64,000 bases of DNA from an uncultured Clostridia bacterium (lineage in GTDB: Bacteria > Bacillota > Clostridia > TANB77 > CAG-508), in the NCBI GenBank assembly GCA_948777935.1, contig CAQDYY010000003.1:1-64000 (forward strand), given 5' to 3'. How positions within the stretch are numbered: the stretch's first letter is position 1; each line of letters begins with the position of its first letter. Shown here piece after piece: positions 19,360 through 27,811 of the stretch. A program made the position numbers and the translations under genes. The notes under the pieces are model-generated. The model worked only from the letters and a program-made list of their open reading frames with translations, made no database searches and was not told where the DNA came from.

Positions 19360-19560
19360 TTATTTTAATTCATCAGGCAAATGCTGCAAAGCAAACTCAC
19401 AAGCAGAACATACAAAACCATTAAAACTATACTGTTTTACACTCTTACCTTGGTTAGCTTTTTCAACAACTTTAATTATAGAATCGTTTAGTTCCTCTGA
19501 AAAACGAATAGATTTTATAATATTACTTTCTCTAGATTTTTGTAGATTAAACGTTTCCAT
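19360..19560 (-). CDS. Small ribbon-helix-helix-like protein
   Basis: A 66-residue protein starting METFNLQKSRESN with GAGGAG upstream. The segment SIRFSEELNDSIIKVVEKANQGKSV has the pattern of a ribbon-helix-helix DNA-binding domain (a beta strand with alternating basic residues, then two helices). A CSACEF pair of cysteines lies near the end. It may be a small repressor or an antitoxin, but no toxin gene is adjacent. A longer upstream frame of eight residues lacks a ribosome site. Confidence 0.55.
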   Translation of the reverse strand: METFNLQKSRESNIIKSIRFSEELNDSIIKVVEKANQGKSVKQYSFNGFVCSACEFALQHLPDELK

Positions 19561-19709
19561 TTTATACTCCTCGTAAAATTTCAATTTATAACTTTATAAC
19601 ATATATATATTTCAAAAAAATATAACATACTTGTATTACATTTTTTGAAAACAGTATTGATTATCACAATTTTGTAAGATATAATAAAAGCATACACAAT
19701 AGTGCATGC

Positions 19710-19952
19710 TCAATTATCATCAAGATTATTTGGATTAAATATTTTAGAGTTATAAAAATCTGCAAGAGTAATTCCAAAACCAATACAAATATAGTAAATA
19801 GTTTGCATATTAGGAGCATTACATTTTCCTTTTAAAATACTTCTAATAGTAGATTCGTTTAATCCAGATTTAGTTGCCAACATATTTACATTTAAACCAT
19901 TACATAATAATAAATCTTCAATTCTCTTTTTTATTGCAAAAGATAGTGTCAT
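19710..19952 (-). CDS. XRE-family helix-turn-helix regulator
   Basis: An 80-residue single-domain Cro/C1-type regulator. The helix-turn-helix is NMLATKSGLNESTIRSILKGK, followed by APNMQTIYYICIGFGITLADFY, the usual last helices. I start at the internal ATG with GGTGAT upstream rather than the longer frame. It is divergent from the small + strand gene at 20056, so the roughly 100 nt between them probably hold its operator. Confidence 0.8.
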   Translation of the reverse strand: MTLSFAIKKRIEDLLLCNGLNVNMLATKSGLNESTIRSILKGKCNAPNMQTIYYICIGFGITLADFYNSKIFNPNNLDDN

Positions 19953-20055
19953 TTTTATATCACCAATATTAGGATAACAAAAACTTTTATTAAATATACG
20001 CGAAAAAACGCGCATTAAATTGAATGATAATACGAAAGATGAGGGATTATATGAA

Positions 20056-20283
20056 ATGAAATTAAATAATAAGATTAAATTTGTAAGTAAATTATTAGAA
20101 AATCTAGATAAAAAAAAGAGCTTAAAAAAATTAAATAAAATTCAAAAAAATTTAAGAAGATTGTCTTTATATATGTTATGTGAGAGGAATGGTGAAAAAA
20201 TGAACATTTTAGAAAAAAAATATGATATAGAAAAAACGAAAAAGATGATATATGATTTTTTTAAAGTGTTTTTGCATTATTAA
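20056..20283 (+). CDS. Small lysine-rich protein, unknown
   Basis: A 75-residue, strongly basic helical protein (MKLNNKIKFVSKLLENLDKKK). The chosen ATG lies behind GATGAGGG; a TTG further upstream is also open. It is divergent from the XRE regulator and lies just outside the element end marked by the tRNA fragment. I do not recognise a family. Low-complexity content means it could be a chance frame. Confidence 0.35.
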   Translation: MKLNNKIKFVSKLLENLDKKKSLKKLNKIQKNLRRLSLYMLCERNGEKMNILEKKYDIEKTKKMIYDFFKVFLHY

Positions 20284-20398
20284 TAGATTGAATCATAATC
20301 TTCTTTTTTAAGACTTCGAAAACTTAGTTTTAATTTGTACATGTTCCTATTTTCGTCACTTTTTCACAATAAACAAAACTTTTTCACAATAAACAAAA

Positions 20399-20428
20399 AA
20401 ATAGCAAGCCGTAAAACACTTGCTATTT
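20399..20428. terminator. Hairpin terminator beside the tRNA fragment
   Basis: AAATAGCAAG and CTTGCTATTT form a 10-bp stem directly downstream (minus strand) of the tRNA 3' end. Confidence 0.6.
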
Positions 20429-20429
20429 A

Positions 20430-20484
20430 TGGTTGCGAGGGGTAGACTCGAACTACCGACCTTTGGGTTATGAGCCCAACGAGC
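20430..20484 (-). other. 3' fragment of initiator tRNA-fMet: probable integration site (att)
   Basis: Read on the minus strand this is the last 55 nt of an initiator tRNA: end of D stem, anticodon stem TTGGG/CCCAA with loop CTCATAA, T arm GGTAG/CTACC, and CGCAACCA. The 5' half is absent; at 20485 the sequence diverges. Such a partial 3' tRNA beside a tyrosine integrase is the usual remnant of integration into a tRNA gene. The CGCA end (A72) and GGG/CCC anticodon stem mark it as initiator rather than elongator. No matching minus-strand intact copy lies in this window. Confidence 0.8.
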
Positions 20485-20636
20485 ATATTTTTCAAACTGC
20501 TTATTTCAATAGGGTTTGCTAAGATATTTTATTATCTTCCCTAATTTTTCCCTAATTGTTAAAAGATTACAACCTAAGTATTCCCCGCTAATGTTATAGT
20601 TATTTTATCAGTAAAACTGGAATATGTCAAGACCAA

Positions 20637-22154
20637 TTATGCAGGTATTTTCCTTTTGATAGTTCTTTTTGCTATATATCTTTTTGCATTTTCTTTTTGA
20701 ACATTATTATCAATATTTGTATCTGCAATTTTTTCAGCACTTGTTGTTTCTTCTTTTTGTTCTTTTAATTGTTCTTCTCTTTCTCTTAGTTTAGCCTCTA
20801 CTAATAATTCAAAATTCTTTTTCATATTATCAATAGCCTTTTGTCTTAATTTTGGATCTTTTATAGTTTCTTCTGTTATATTCATAACATCATCTAAACT
20901 CTTTTGAATAGTATCTGTTAAATAAGTATTGTATTTTAGTATTTGATTATTCTTTGTTTGTCTTAATACATGAGAGTATGTGTTTGCAGTCAATTTGTAA
21001 TCTGCATGTCCTAAAAATGTTTGTAGTGTTTTCATATCAACACCAGCCTCTAGGCAACGAGTTGCAAATGTGTGTCTTAGTTCGTGTACTGTAATGTGTT
21101 TGGTATATCCATATTTGTCTAAAACATAATGTAATCTATGTCTTAGATAATCTGCTGTAATATTATTTCCGTTTTTAGTTTTAAACATACTTTCATTGTC
21201 TAAAATACTTTCATCTGTTATCCCTAATTGTTTCATTACTTCAGCTTTGTAATTTTCTAATGCTACTTTTAATATAGGCATAACTGGTACTATTCTATTA
21301 CTTGTTTCAGATTTTAGTTCAGTATATTTTCTTTCTGCTCTAACTTTATTCAAGTCATCATCATAAATATCTATGATTTGAAATCCTCTCTCTACATGTA
21401 TTCCATTTACAATGTCATCTAAGTCTTTCCATAAAAATCCTGATAATTCACTTGCTCTAACACCTAAAACAAATAATGTTAAGAAAGCTATTCCATTATA
21501 TTCTGATAATAAGATATTTGTAACTGCTAGTTGTTCTTCTACACTTAGTATTTCTTTTTCTTTTGGTGCTGGTTTTTTAGGGTATTTTGGTTTCTTTACT
21601 GGATTTGTTGGTATTAATTCCATTTCCTCCTCAGCATCAGCAAAAATCATTCTTAATATCTTTACAGTATCTTTAATTGTTTTTAAAGATAAGAAATCTT
21701 TTGATTGTTTCCCCTTTGTAGTGGATAAGTGGTTTATGAATAATTGTATATCATGTTTAGTGATTTCTTGAATTTTACGATTTTTAAAATAAGGTCTAAT
21801 ATATGAGTTGATTTTAGATATATATCCTGCTAAAGTGGATTCTGCAATAGTTAATCTTTTATAATCTTTTACCCATATTTTAATCCATTCTTCTAATATT
21901 ACCTCAGACTGTTTTATTCTTAAATAAGCATACTTTTTTTCTTTTTCTTCGTAAAACTTTTTTAATGCTTTGGCTTTATCTCTAGCCTCTCTTTCAGTAT
22001 CACCACTTACTGATTTCTGAACAGAACGACCATTTATCTTTACTGATATTCTGCCTTCCCATTTGTTACCTTTTTTTCTAAAGTTACCTTCACCATTTTT
22101 CTTTCTAGTTCCTTTATTTTTATCTTGATCATTATTTATATTCTGTTTTACCAT
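20637..22154 (-). CDS. int: Tyrosine recombinase (integrase)
   Basis: A 505-residue phage/ICE-type integrase that would insert the element into the tRNA-fMet gene. An arm-binding N-domain (GEGNFRKKGNKWEGRISVK), an SAM-like core-binding domain (residues 85-190) and the catalytic domain are in order. Catalytic residues seen: R in GVRASELSGF, HELRHTFATR (HxxR), GHAD and the tyrosine in ANTYSHVL. A long charged C-terminal tail follows. Its stop lies about 150 nt from the tRNA fragment, the normal arrangement. Confidence 0.95.
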   Translation of the reverse strand: MVKQNINNDQDKNKGTRKKNGEGNFRKKGNKWEGRISVKINGRSVQKSVSGDTEREARDKAKALKKFYEEKEKKYAYLRIKQSEVILEEWIKIWVKDYKRLTIAESTLAGYISKINSYIRPYFKNRKIQEITKHDIQLFINHLSTTKGKQSKDFLSLKTIKDTVKILRMIFADAEEEMELIPTNPVKKPKYPKKPAPKEKEILSVEEQLAVTNILLSEYNGIAFLTLFVLGVRASELSGFLWKDLDDIVNGIHVERGFQIIDIYDDDLNKVRAERKYTELKSETSNRIVPVMPILKVALENYKAEVMKQLGITDESILDNESMFKTKNGNNITADYLRHRLHYVLDKYGYTKHITVHELRHTFATRCLEAGVDMKTLQTFLGHADYKLTANTYSHVLRQTKNNQILKYNTYLTDTIQKSLDDVMNITEETIKDPKLRQKAIDNMKKNFELLVEAKLREREEQLKEQKEETTSAEKIADTNIDNNVQKENAKRYIAKRTIKRKIPA

Positions 22155-22275
22155 TAAATTTTTCCTCCCTCCAATTAAGGAAAAACAGAATAAGTCAAAA
22201 TATAATGATTTTCCTTAATTATAACGTGCTCAAAAAAATAAGTCAGCCCCAGGAGCAAAAAAATAATGATAGATA

Positions 22276-22467
22276 CTAAAAATATCTACCACTATTCTTA
22301 TCAAACCATTCTTGTAACCTCAATTTATTAATTACAATTCTTCGTTTGAACTTTATACAAGGGAATCCTTTTACATGAGTTAATTCTGACATTAATTTCT
22401 CATTAATTCCCATTAATCTACTTGCCTCTTTTATATTCAGACCAATTTTTTCATCTGTAGAAACCAC
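22276..22467 (-). CDS. xis: Excisionase-like helix-turn-helix protein
   Basis: A 63-residue protein with a winged-helix/MerR-like fold: LNIKEASRLMGINEKLMSELTHVKGFPCIKFKRRIVIN, as in Tn916-type Xis and other excisionases that bend DNA at the element ends. Position directly upstream of int on the same strand supports this. The start is uncertain: GTG is used here but the ribosome site AAAAGGTGG overlaps it. Confidence 0.75.
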   Translation of the reverse strand: MVSTDEKIGLNIKEASRLMGINEKLMSELTHVKGFPCIKFKRRIVINKLRLQEWFDKNSGRYF

Positions 22468-22519
22468 CTTTTACACTCCTATCTATAAAAAACATTATTT
22501 TAACCTTTTATCTTAGCTG

Positions 22520-23431
22520 CTATATATCATAATCATCTTTATCCATAAGTTCTTCATATACTTTCATTGTTTTCTTTGTATCTTCTGCTCTATGTCCCAT
22601 AATTAAACATATTTTTTCTCTAAGTTTTTCCTTTGCCTCTCTTTCTGTTTCTCCAAAAGCATGTATAACTCTTTTATTATTAAATTTATCATTACAGAAA
22701 GCTCTTGCTACATACTTTCCATCTCTTATCTGTCTTAAAAATCTATTTCCATAAGCGAATCTTCTACTTAATGTATAAAAATAAGTATTTTCATCTAATT
22801 TAATTAGACTTTTTTCTTCATTTATTCTACATTTGCTATATTGAATAATATCCCTCTTTATGAAATCTAATAAATCTTCTTTATTAAGTGTAGTATAGGG
22901 CATTAATTGAAGTTGATTAATTTTGGCATCACGTACAAATATTTTAAATCTATCATTGTAATTAATAAGAAAAATATCATTATTTTCATTATTAAATCTG
23001 CTTAATATAGAAGAATATGCTATTATCTCTTCATCTGTTAATTTAGGTAAAATACTATCATTAAATTTATCTTCATCTATAATTTTATAAGCAAAAGTAT
23101 TTTTCCAAGATTCATATTCTTCTAGATCCTCTATAGTGTTATTATCTTGTAATTCTTTAATATCTCTTTCTGTAATCTCTATCAAATTTTTTTTAAACCA
23201 GTTACCCTTTATTTTTATATAAATATCATAATCTGACTTTTCTTCTGAATTAGCTCGTATATAGTATTTTTCGATAAGTGCTTTAAATTTAGGCACTAAA
23301 TGTACCTGTTCTTTTTTTAAACTTTCCAATGCAATAAAATCATCAGCAGTTATGTTTTCTCCTAGTTTTTCCTCACATAATTTTTTGAAATTATCAATAT
23401 TTAAAACAACATATATTTTCATATCTCCCAT
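22520..23431 (-). CDS. Unknown ICE protein with integrase-arm-like segment and DYDI tail
   Basis: I do not recognise this 303-residue protein as a whole. Residues about 235-285 (GKYVARAFCNDKFNNKRVIHAF then GETEREAKEKLREKI) resemble the AP2-like arm-binding N-domain of tyrosine integrases, suggesting DNA binding. The last residues, MDKDDYDI, match the tails of many proteins in the conjugation module at 48-60 kb. It is predicted cytoplasmic. GAGGG precedes the start. It lies between the regulators and xis, so a role in control of excision is plausible but unproven. Confidence 0.55.
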   Translation of the reverse strand: MGDMKIYVVLNIDNFKKLCEEKLGENITADDFIALESLKKEQVHLVPKFKALIEKYYIRANSEEKSDYDIYIKIKGNWFKKNLIEITERDIKELQDNNTIEDLEEYESWKNTFAYKIIDEDKFNDSILPKLTDEEIIAYSSILSRFNNENNDIFLINYNDRFKIFVRDAKINQLQLMPYTTLNKEDLLDFIKRDIIQYSKCRINEEKSLIKLDENTYFYTLSRRFAYGNRFLRQIRDGKYVARAFCNDKFNNKRVIHAFGETEREAKEKLREKICLIMGHRAEDTKKTMKVYEELMDKDDYDI

Positions 23432-23440
23432 AAAAATCCC

Positions 23441-23893
23441 TCAATTCCATTTGATCTTTTTAGGTACAGCATAAGAAGTTTTGTTTTTAAATTCTTCTTT
23501 TAGTCTGTATTCCTTTGTTTTTTGATGAAATTCATAGATACTACTGTTCCAGTTTCTAAAAGCTCGATTATTAATTGTTCTCTTTCCAGACAATTCACAA
23601 CTTGCTTGATTGTGCGAATAATCTAAAATAGCTTTTTCATCTCTATTTCCAATAGTTTGTGATTTTCTTTTTTTCTTCATAAATTGTTTTGTAAATTCTT
23701 TGTTTTTTAATTTATTTTCATTTATTCTTTTTGCTTTTTCATCTATATAATTTTCATTTTTTCTAACAATTCTACTAACTTGACTAATAGAAATGTTAAC
23801 TACTTTTGAAATCTCTGAAAATGTCATTTTACTGTAAAAGTATAATTTATAAATTTCTTCATTTCTGTTGAACTTACTTTTATTCAATTCCAT
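23441..23893 (-). CDS. Helix-turn-helix (sigma-like) protein of the element
   Basis: A 150-residue basic protein. FNRNEEIYKLYFYSKMTFSEI with KVVNISISQVSRIVRKN is a resolvase/sigma-region-4-like helix-turn-helix. The rest is lysine-rich and without motif. The start is uncertain because GGAGG is only one base before this ATG; a TTG two codons later has better spacing. It is 10 nt upstream of the arm-like protein gene and probably in the same operon. Confidence 0.55.
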   Translation of the reverse strand: MELNKSKFNRNEEIYKLYFYSKMTFSEISKVVNISISQVSRIVRKNENYIDEKAKRINENKLKNKEFTKQFMKKKRKSQTIGNRDEKAILDYSHNQASCELSGKRTINNRAFRNWNSSIYEFHQKTKEYRLKEEFKNKTSYAVPKKIKWN

Positions 23894-23960
23894 ACCTCCA
23901 AAATGCAAAAATCTACTAACACTTTTTTGACATGACAATCCATATAGATAACTACAGAAA

Positions 23961-24152
23961 TCACTTTAATCCTTCTGTAAGATAATCTATATAGTTTGTA
24001 AAATCCTTTCCATGTAAATCTGATAATCTTGGTGTATGATAAACTTTTTTTCTAGTTTTAATTTTCAACCTTTTAAAACGAATTGTATTAATTATTGCTA
24101 AAACATTTAAAATTGCACAACAAATTATTAAAAATGATATAAATATTTTCAT
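23961..24152 (-). CDS. Small single-pass membrane protein
   Basis: A 63-residue protein with an N-terminal membrane helix (ISFLIICCAILNVLAII) followed by a basic tail. Its start overlaps the stop of the 65-residue gene upstream by 4 nt, suggesting translational coupling. Unknown function. Confidence 0.4.
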   Translation of the reverse strand: MKIFISFLIICCAILNVLAIINTIRFKRLKIKTRKKVYHTPRLSDLHGKDFTNYIDYLTEGLK

Positions 24153-24346
24153 AATTCTGTTAATTCCAAATTGTTCAAAATATTTGTAGCCATTTCTTTG
24201 ATTTTTCTTTTGTCATATACATAGTACATAAGCCAAATTGTATCTGCTAGTTTTTTTGCTGTCATTTTCGTTTTATTTATTCTACATTCTTTTCGCAAAT
24301 GTTCAAAAGCAATAACAGCATAACAAATAAATAGTTTAAAACACAT
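24149..24346 (-). CDS. Small unknown protein
   Basis: A 65-residue protein (MCFKLFICYAVIAFEHLRKE) with a mildly hydrophobic start and a helical basic middle. I recognise no family. The 4-nt overlap with the next gene and shared direction are the main reasons to believe it. Confidence 0.35.
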   Translation of the reverse strand: MCFKLFICYAVIAFEHLRKECRINKTKMTAKKLADTIWLMYYVYDKRKIKEMATNILNNLELTEL

Positions 24347-24449
24347 TGGAACTTACCTCACTTTCTTTTTAAATTTGAGTTGTTATTTTTCCCCTCTACT
24401 AGATAAGTTCCAATATAAAACCAAAATGGGAAAGTTTTTTAAAATTTTT

Positions 24450-24638
24450 TTAATTTTTTTCTTTTTTTCTATTTTTAGTAAGTGCTTTACATATTTGCAT
24501 TTTTATTTCTTGCTCGCAATCTTCTTTATATTTTCCCAGTTTTGATGCTTTTGACTTAATTATATTTTCAAAGTCAATTAGTATTTTGCTAACTTCATCA
24601 TTAGTTAAATTGTAATTATTAAATTTATTATCTTCCAT
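24450..24638 (-). CDS. Small helical protein next to sigma factor
   Basis: A 62-residue protein starting MEDNKFNNYNLTNDEVSKIL, helical and charged, with AAAGGAG upstream. It overlaps the end of the sigma-like gene by 11 nt. Similar small helix-turn-helix-type proteins accompany sigma-like regulators in Tn916-family elements; homology here is only suggested. Confidence 0.45.
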   Translation of the reverse strand: MEDNKFNNYNLTNDEVSKILIDFENIIKSKASKLGKYKEDCEQEIKMQICKALTKNRKKEKN

Positions 24639-25113
24639 TTTTTAAATTCTCCTTTACATCACTTACTTTCTTTTTGAATGAATTAACCCTATTACAAATT
24701 GTTCTTCTATTTACATCTAGCAAAAATGCAATTTGATTAACCTGATACTTTTTCAGATATAATAAAAACACCACTAACTTTTCATTAAAAGTCAATGGTG
24801 TTATAAACATAGAAAGTCCCAATTCTACTGCTATATTTTCTAATGTATCAACAATTTCTTTCATTTCATCTTTAGAGTAAGGTTTTGAGGCACAAATATC
24901 GCTTAGTATTTTTGTTTCAAGTTTTTTATTAACAAAGTTGTATTTATCTTCTGTTGCCAACAGCTCCTCTGGAAAATCATCATCATCTATAGAGATGCTT
25001 TCTTTTTCTAATTTATTTGTTTTTCTAAAATATTTCAGAATGGTTTTGTTTATTATTCCATAAATATATCTTTCCTCCTCATCAGATAAAGAATCTTTTA
25101 AATAGTCTTTCAT
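24628..25113 (-). CDS. Sigma-70-like regulator of the element
   Basis: A 161-residue protein with a region-4-like helix-turn-helix at its C-terminus (LTFNEKLVVFLLYLKKYQVNQ then IAFLLDVNRRTICNRVNSFKKK). The N-terminal part is acidic (SISIDDDDFPEEL). I start at the ATG eight bases after GGAGG rather than at two upstream ATGs that are too close to it. It is the first gene of the minus-strand run leading to xis and int, so it probably controls that operon. Confidence 0.65.
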   Translation of the reverse strand: MKDYLKDSLSDEEERYIYGIINKTILKYFRKTNKLEKESISIDDDDFPEELLATEDKYNFVNKKLETKILSDICASKPYSKDEMKEIVDTLENIAVELGLSMFITPLTFNEKLVVFLLYLKKYQVNQIAFLLDVNRRTICNRVNSFKKKVSDVKENLKNGR

Positions 25114-25570
25114 AGACATAACCTCCAAATTTCTAAATTAGAAACTTGTCCTAATTGAAATTTTGAAGTTAGGCCCAAAATAAATAAAAAACTACCCTCC
25201 TTTAATACAAACAATTTGCCTACTAATAAAACTCTATGTCATATAATTGGTACGAATAAAGAGTGGAATTATTAGTTTAATTGAATTTTATTATCACTAC
25301 AAAATCCAACAGACAAATTTCAAGGAGATTATACATATAAGTATTTAAAATGTCTGTCGCAATATGTAACTATCTTCCATTTTTTTGTAAAATTCCTTCA
25401 ATGTATTTATAATACTAGCTTTTATAATAGTTTTTTTATAAAATTTGAGGAAAATATAAGAAATATGCTTTACGAAAAATAGCAAAAAGACAATAAAAAT
25501 AAGAGAAAAAATCGTAAAATTGGAAGTTTGATAATTAGAATTAAAATTCGTGTAAGTATATGGAATAATT
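25114..25570. other. AT-rich intergenic region, no gene seen
   Basis: About 460 nt between the element regulator and erm. I see short AT-rich frames only, no hairpin attenuator and no tRNA. A junction between the integrase region and the resistance block could lie here, but I cannot place it. Confidence 0.4.
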
Positions 25571-25580
25571 ATTGATAATA

Positions 25581-25589
25581 TGCTATAAT
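25581..25589 (+). promoter_or_regulatory. Extended -10 promoter of erm
   Basis: TGCTATAAT (TG-N-TATAAT) lies 37 nt before the start codon. The short leader holds no peptide-coding frame or attenuator hairpin, unlike inducible erm genes, so expression is probably constitutive. Confidence 0.55.
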
Positions 25590-25625
25590 GATAGCGATAA
25601 ATAGTAATTTGTAAAGGAGGTATTT

Positions 25626-26540
25626 ATGGGAATAGAACATTCGCAAAATTATTTACATAGTAAACAACTTGTAGCGACTTTGTTATCAAAGAGTAATATT
25701 TGTAACGACGATATTATAATTGAGATAGGTCCTGGAAAAGGAATTATTACCATTGAACTTGCAAAAAAAAGCAAGCAAGTTATAGCAATAGAGTTTGATG
25801 CGAAATTAGCGAAAACTTTATCTGAAAAGTATAAAGAATCTAAAAAAGTTCAAATAATAGAGATGGATTTTTTAAAATATAAAATATCAGTAAAAGAACC
25901 ATATAAAGTATGTGCAAATATTCCATTTAACATAACTGCTGATATTGTGAAAAAGGTATTTGAAGCCGATAATCCTCCTGAAGATATATATTTCATAATG
26001 CAGTATGAGGCTTTTCTCAGGTATTCTGGACAGCCCTTTTATAACGAAAGTTTGAGGTCTCTTTTATACAAACCTTGGTTTTCCGCTGAATTGATTTATG
26101 AGTTTAAACCATCAGATTTTTATCCTGTGCCAAATGCACGAATATGTTTTGCTCACTTTCAAAGAAAAACATCTGCTGATGTTGAGGATGCGATAGACTA
26201 TAGAAATTTTCTGTCATATATATTTTTAGCATCTGGAAATACTTTCAAAGATAAAACAAAAAAATTGTTTACTTATGAGCAACAAAAACGCATTTGCAAG
26301 TTTTTAAAAATTAAATTAGAGTCAACGCTTACTGAAATCTCATACGATGGATGGCTGTACCTATATGATGTTTTTCTTAAATTTGTTTCCAACGAAAAAA
26401 AAGCTATTATATTAAATGCTGAACAAGACATGAAAAACAATCAAAACAAGATTCAAAAAAAACATCGAAATCGTAATCATGGTTATTGGAAATTTGAAGC
26501 TAAGCGCCAAAAAAAATTAAAATTTGAAAATGGAAAATAA
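25626..26540 (+). CDS. erm: 23S rRNA (adenine-N6)-methyltransferase, Erm family
   Basis: A 304-residue Erm-type enzyme that methylates A2058 of 23S rRNA and so blocks macrolides, lincosamides and streptogramin B. SAM motif I is EIGPGKGIITIELA, the acidic residue of motif II is in VIAIEFDAKL, and the catalytic motif is NIPFNITADIV. KPSDFYPVPNARICF follows as in the KsgA/Erm fold. It is longer than Erm(B) because of a basic C-terminal extension of about 40 residues (KIQKKHRNRNHGYWKFEAKR). I cannot assign the class letter. AAAGGAGG precedes the start. Confidence 0.88.
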   Translation: MGIEHSQNYLHSKQLVATLLSKSNICNDDIIIEIGPGKGIITIELAKKSKQVIAIEFDAKLAKTLSEKYKESKKVQIIEMDFLKYKISVKEPYKVCANIPFNITADIVKKVFEADNPPEDIYFIMQYEAFLRYSGQPFYNESLRSLLYKPWFSAELIYEFKPSDFYPVPNARICFAHFQRKTSADVEDAIDYRNFLSYIFLASGNTFKDKTKKLFTYEQQKRICKFLKIKLESTLTEISYDGWLYLYDVFLKFVSNEKKAIILNAEQDMKNNQNKIQKKHRNRNHGYWKFEAKRQKKLKFENGK

Positions 26541-26672
26541 GAATTTTATCAGTAGCTATATTTCAAATTTCTATATTATTAGCAATAGTGTAAACAAAAA
26601 AGTTGACAGAAAAAAGTAATAAGTAAATCATAAATTACAATTTTATAGTTATTGATTTATAGTAATTTACCG

Positions 26673-26702
26673 AAAAGATTGTCAGTAATGACAGTCTTTT
26701 TT
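26673..26702 (+). terminator. Terminator downstream of erm
   Basis: A 12-bp stem AAAAGATTGTCA/TGACAGTCTTTT with one G-U pair and a TTTTTT run. Confidence 0.7.
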
Positions 26703-26724
26703 GTACGACAAGCAGTTATACAAA

Positions 26725-26756
26725 TAGATTAGTTCAGTGCAACTAATCTATTTTTT
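26725..26756 (+). terminator. Second terminator between erm and the VOC gene
   Basis: TAGATTAGTT and AACTAATCTA form a 10-bp stem followed by TTTTTT. Confidence 0.7.
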
Positions 26757-26802
26757 ATAAGAATTATAAACGAATTAAATGCAATTATTTTTTTATTATT
26801 TA

Positions 26803-26839
26803 TTGACATTTAATTATAACTACTATAAAATATAGTAGT
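26803..26839 (+). promoter_or_regulatory. Promoter with overlapping palindromic operator (PadR type)
   Basis: TTGACA (26803-26808) and TATAAA (26824-26829) with a 15-nt spacer. ACTACTATA (26819-26827) and TATAGTAGT (26831-26839) form a perfect 9-bp-arm palindrome over the -10. The second gene of the operon encodes a PadR regulator, so this is its likely autoregulatory site. Confidence 0.65.
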
Positions 26840-26871
26840 ATAGTTTGTAGTAGAAAGAAGGGCTTAAATAT

Positions 26872-27222
26872 ATGAAAAATTATGACAACTATTTTCTTCC
26901 TGTAGATAATATGGAAGAAGCAAAAAGATATTATGAGGAAATATTGGGGTTAAAAAAGAAATTTGATTTTTCTGATAAGGGAATGGTTGCTTATAATATT
27001 GGAAATGAAGAACCTGCAATAATTTTAAAAGACAAAAATAAATTTGAGAATTTAAAGCCTACAATATGGTTTGAAGTAGAAGATGTTGCAATCTTCTATA
27101 AAGAAATGTTGAATAATGGTATAAAATTTTTGAGTGAGCCTTTTAAAATTGGAACTGGTAATGCAGTCGAGTTTGAAGATCCATTTGGAAATAGACTTGG
27201 CGTTACAGATTATATTAAGTAA
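26872..27222 (+). CDS. VOC-superfamily (glyoxalase/bleomycin-resistance-like) protein
   Basis: A 116-residue single-domain VOC protein. YFLPVDNMEEAKRYYEEILGL at the start, TIWFEVEDVAIFYKEML in the middle and AVEFEDPFGNRLGVTDY at the end form the two beta-alpha-beta-beta-beta modules; the E in FEDPFGN is the usual metal ligand. Members bind or modify small toxic molecules or antibiotics. It is followed 12 nt later by a PadR regulator and lies in a resistance block, so a drug-related role is plausible. Confidence 0.8.
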   Translation: MKNYDNYFLPVDNMEEAKRYYEEILGLKKKFDFSDKGMVAYNIGNEEPAIILKDKNKFENLKPTIWFEVEDVAIFYKEMLNNGIKFLSEPFKIGTGNAVEFEDPFGNRLGVTDYIK

Positions 27223-27234
27223 GGAGTAGAGATT

Positions 27235-27762
27235 ATGTCAAATATAGATTTGGTATTATTAGGACTTATTAAACAAAAATCACAAAGTGCTTATGATATT
27301 AAAAAAAATATAGAATATCGTAATATACCAAGATGGGTAAGAATTAGTGAACAGTCTATTTATAAGAAAGTATTACAATTAGAATCAAAAGAATATATTG
27401 TTAGCCATAAAGAGAAAGAGGGAAATATGCCAGATAAAGCAGTATATACTATTACTGACAAAGGTAATGATTATTTTAATAGACTTATGAATGATATTTC
27501 AAATTATGATGTTAGTCTATATTCGGATTTTAATATTATTATTACGAATTTAGATTTAGTAGATGATGAACAAAAAAAGATTCTTGTTTCTAATATAAAA
27601 TCAAAGATATTAGAATTAAAAGAATTGCTAAATGAAAGACAATCTCATAGACAACATATTCCTAATGTTGGAAAACAAATGTTCAAACAACAATTAGCAT
27701 TAGTAGAAACATTAGAAAAGTGGATAATTGATTTTGAGAATAGTTTAAAAGGACAAAATTAG
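27235..27762 (+). CDS. PadR-family transcriptional regulator
   Basis: A 175-residue PadR repressor. The winged helix reads LVLLGLIKQKSQSAYDIKKNI and RISEQSIYKKVLQLESKEYI, with the wing at KAVYTITDKGNDYFNRL; a long helical C-terminal dimerisation domain follows. PadR proteins release DNA on binding phenolics, drugs or other ligands. The palindrome over the operon promoter is the likely target. The tet gene starts 49 nt downstream and might share the transcript. Confidence 0.85.
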   Translation: MSNIDLVLLGLIKQKSQSAYDIKKNIEYRNIPRWVRISEQSIYKKVLQLESKEYIVSHKEKEGNMPDKAVYTITDKGNDYFNRLMNDISNYDVSLYSDFNIIITNLDLVDDEQKKILVSNIKSKILELKELLNERQSHRQHIPNVGKQMFKQQLALVETLEKWIIDFENSLKGQN

Positions 27763-27811
27763 CAAATATTGATTTTAAGTTAAAAGATAAATTTGTAGGG
27801 AGGGAAATTCA

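Noticed and set aside
25129..25625. Inducible leader-peptide attenuator before erm
   Set aside because: The transcript leader after the -10 is about 30 nt and has no start codon plus hairpin set.
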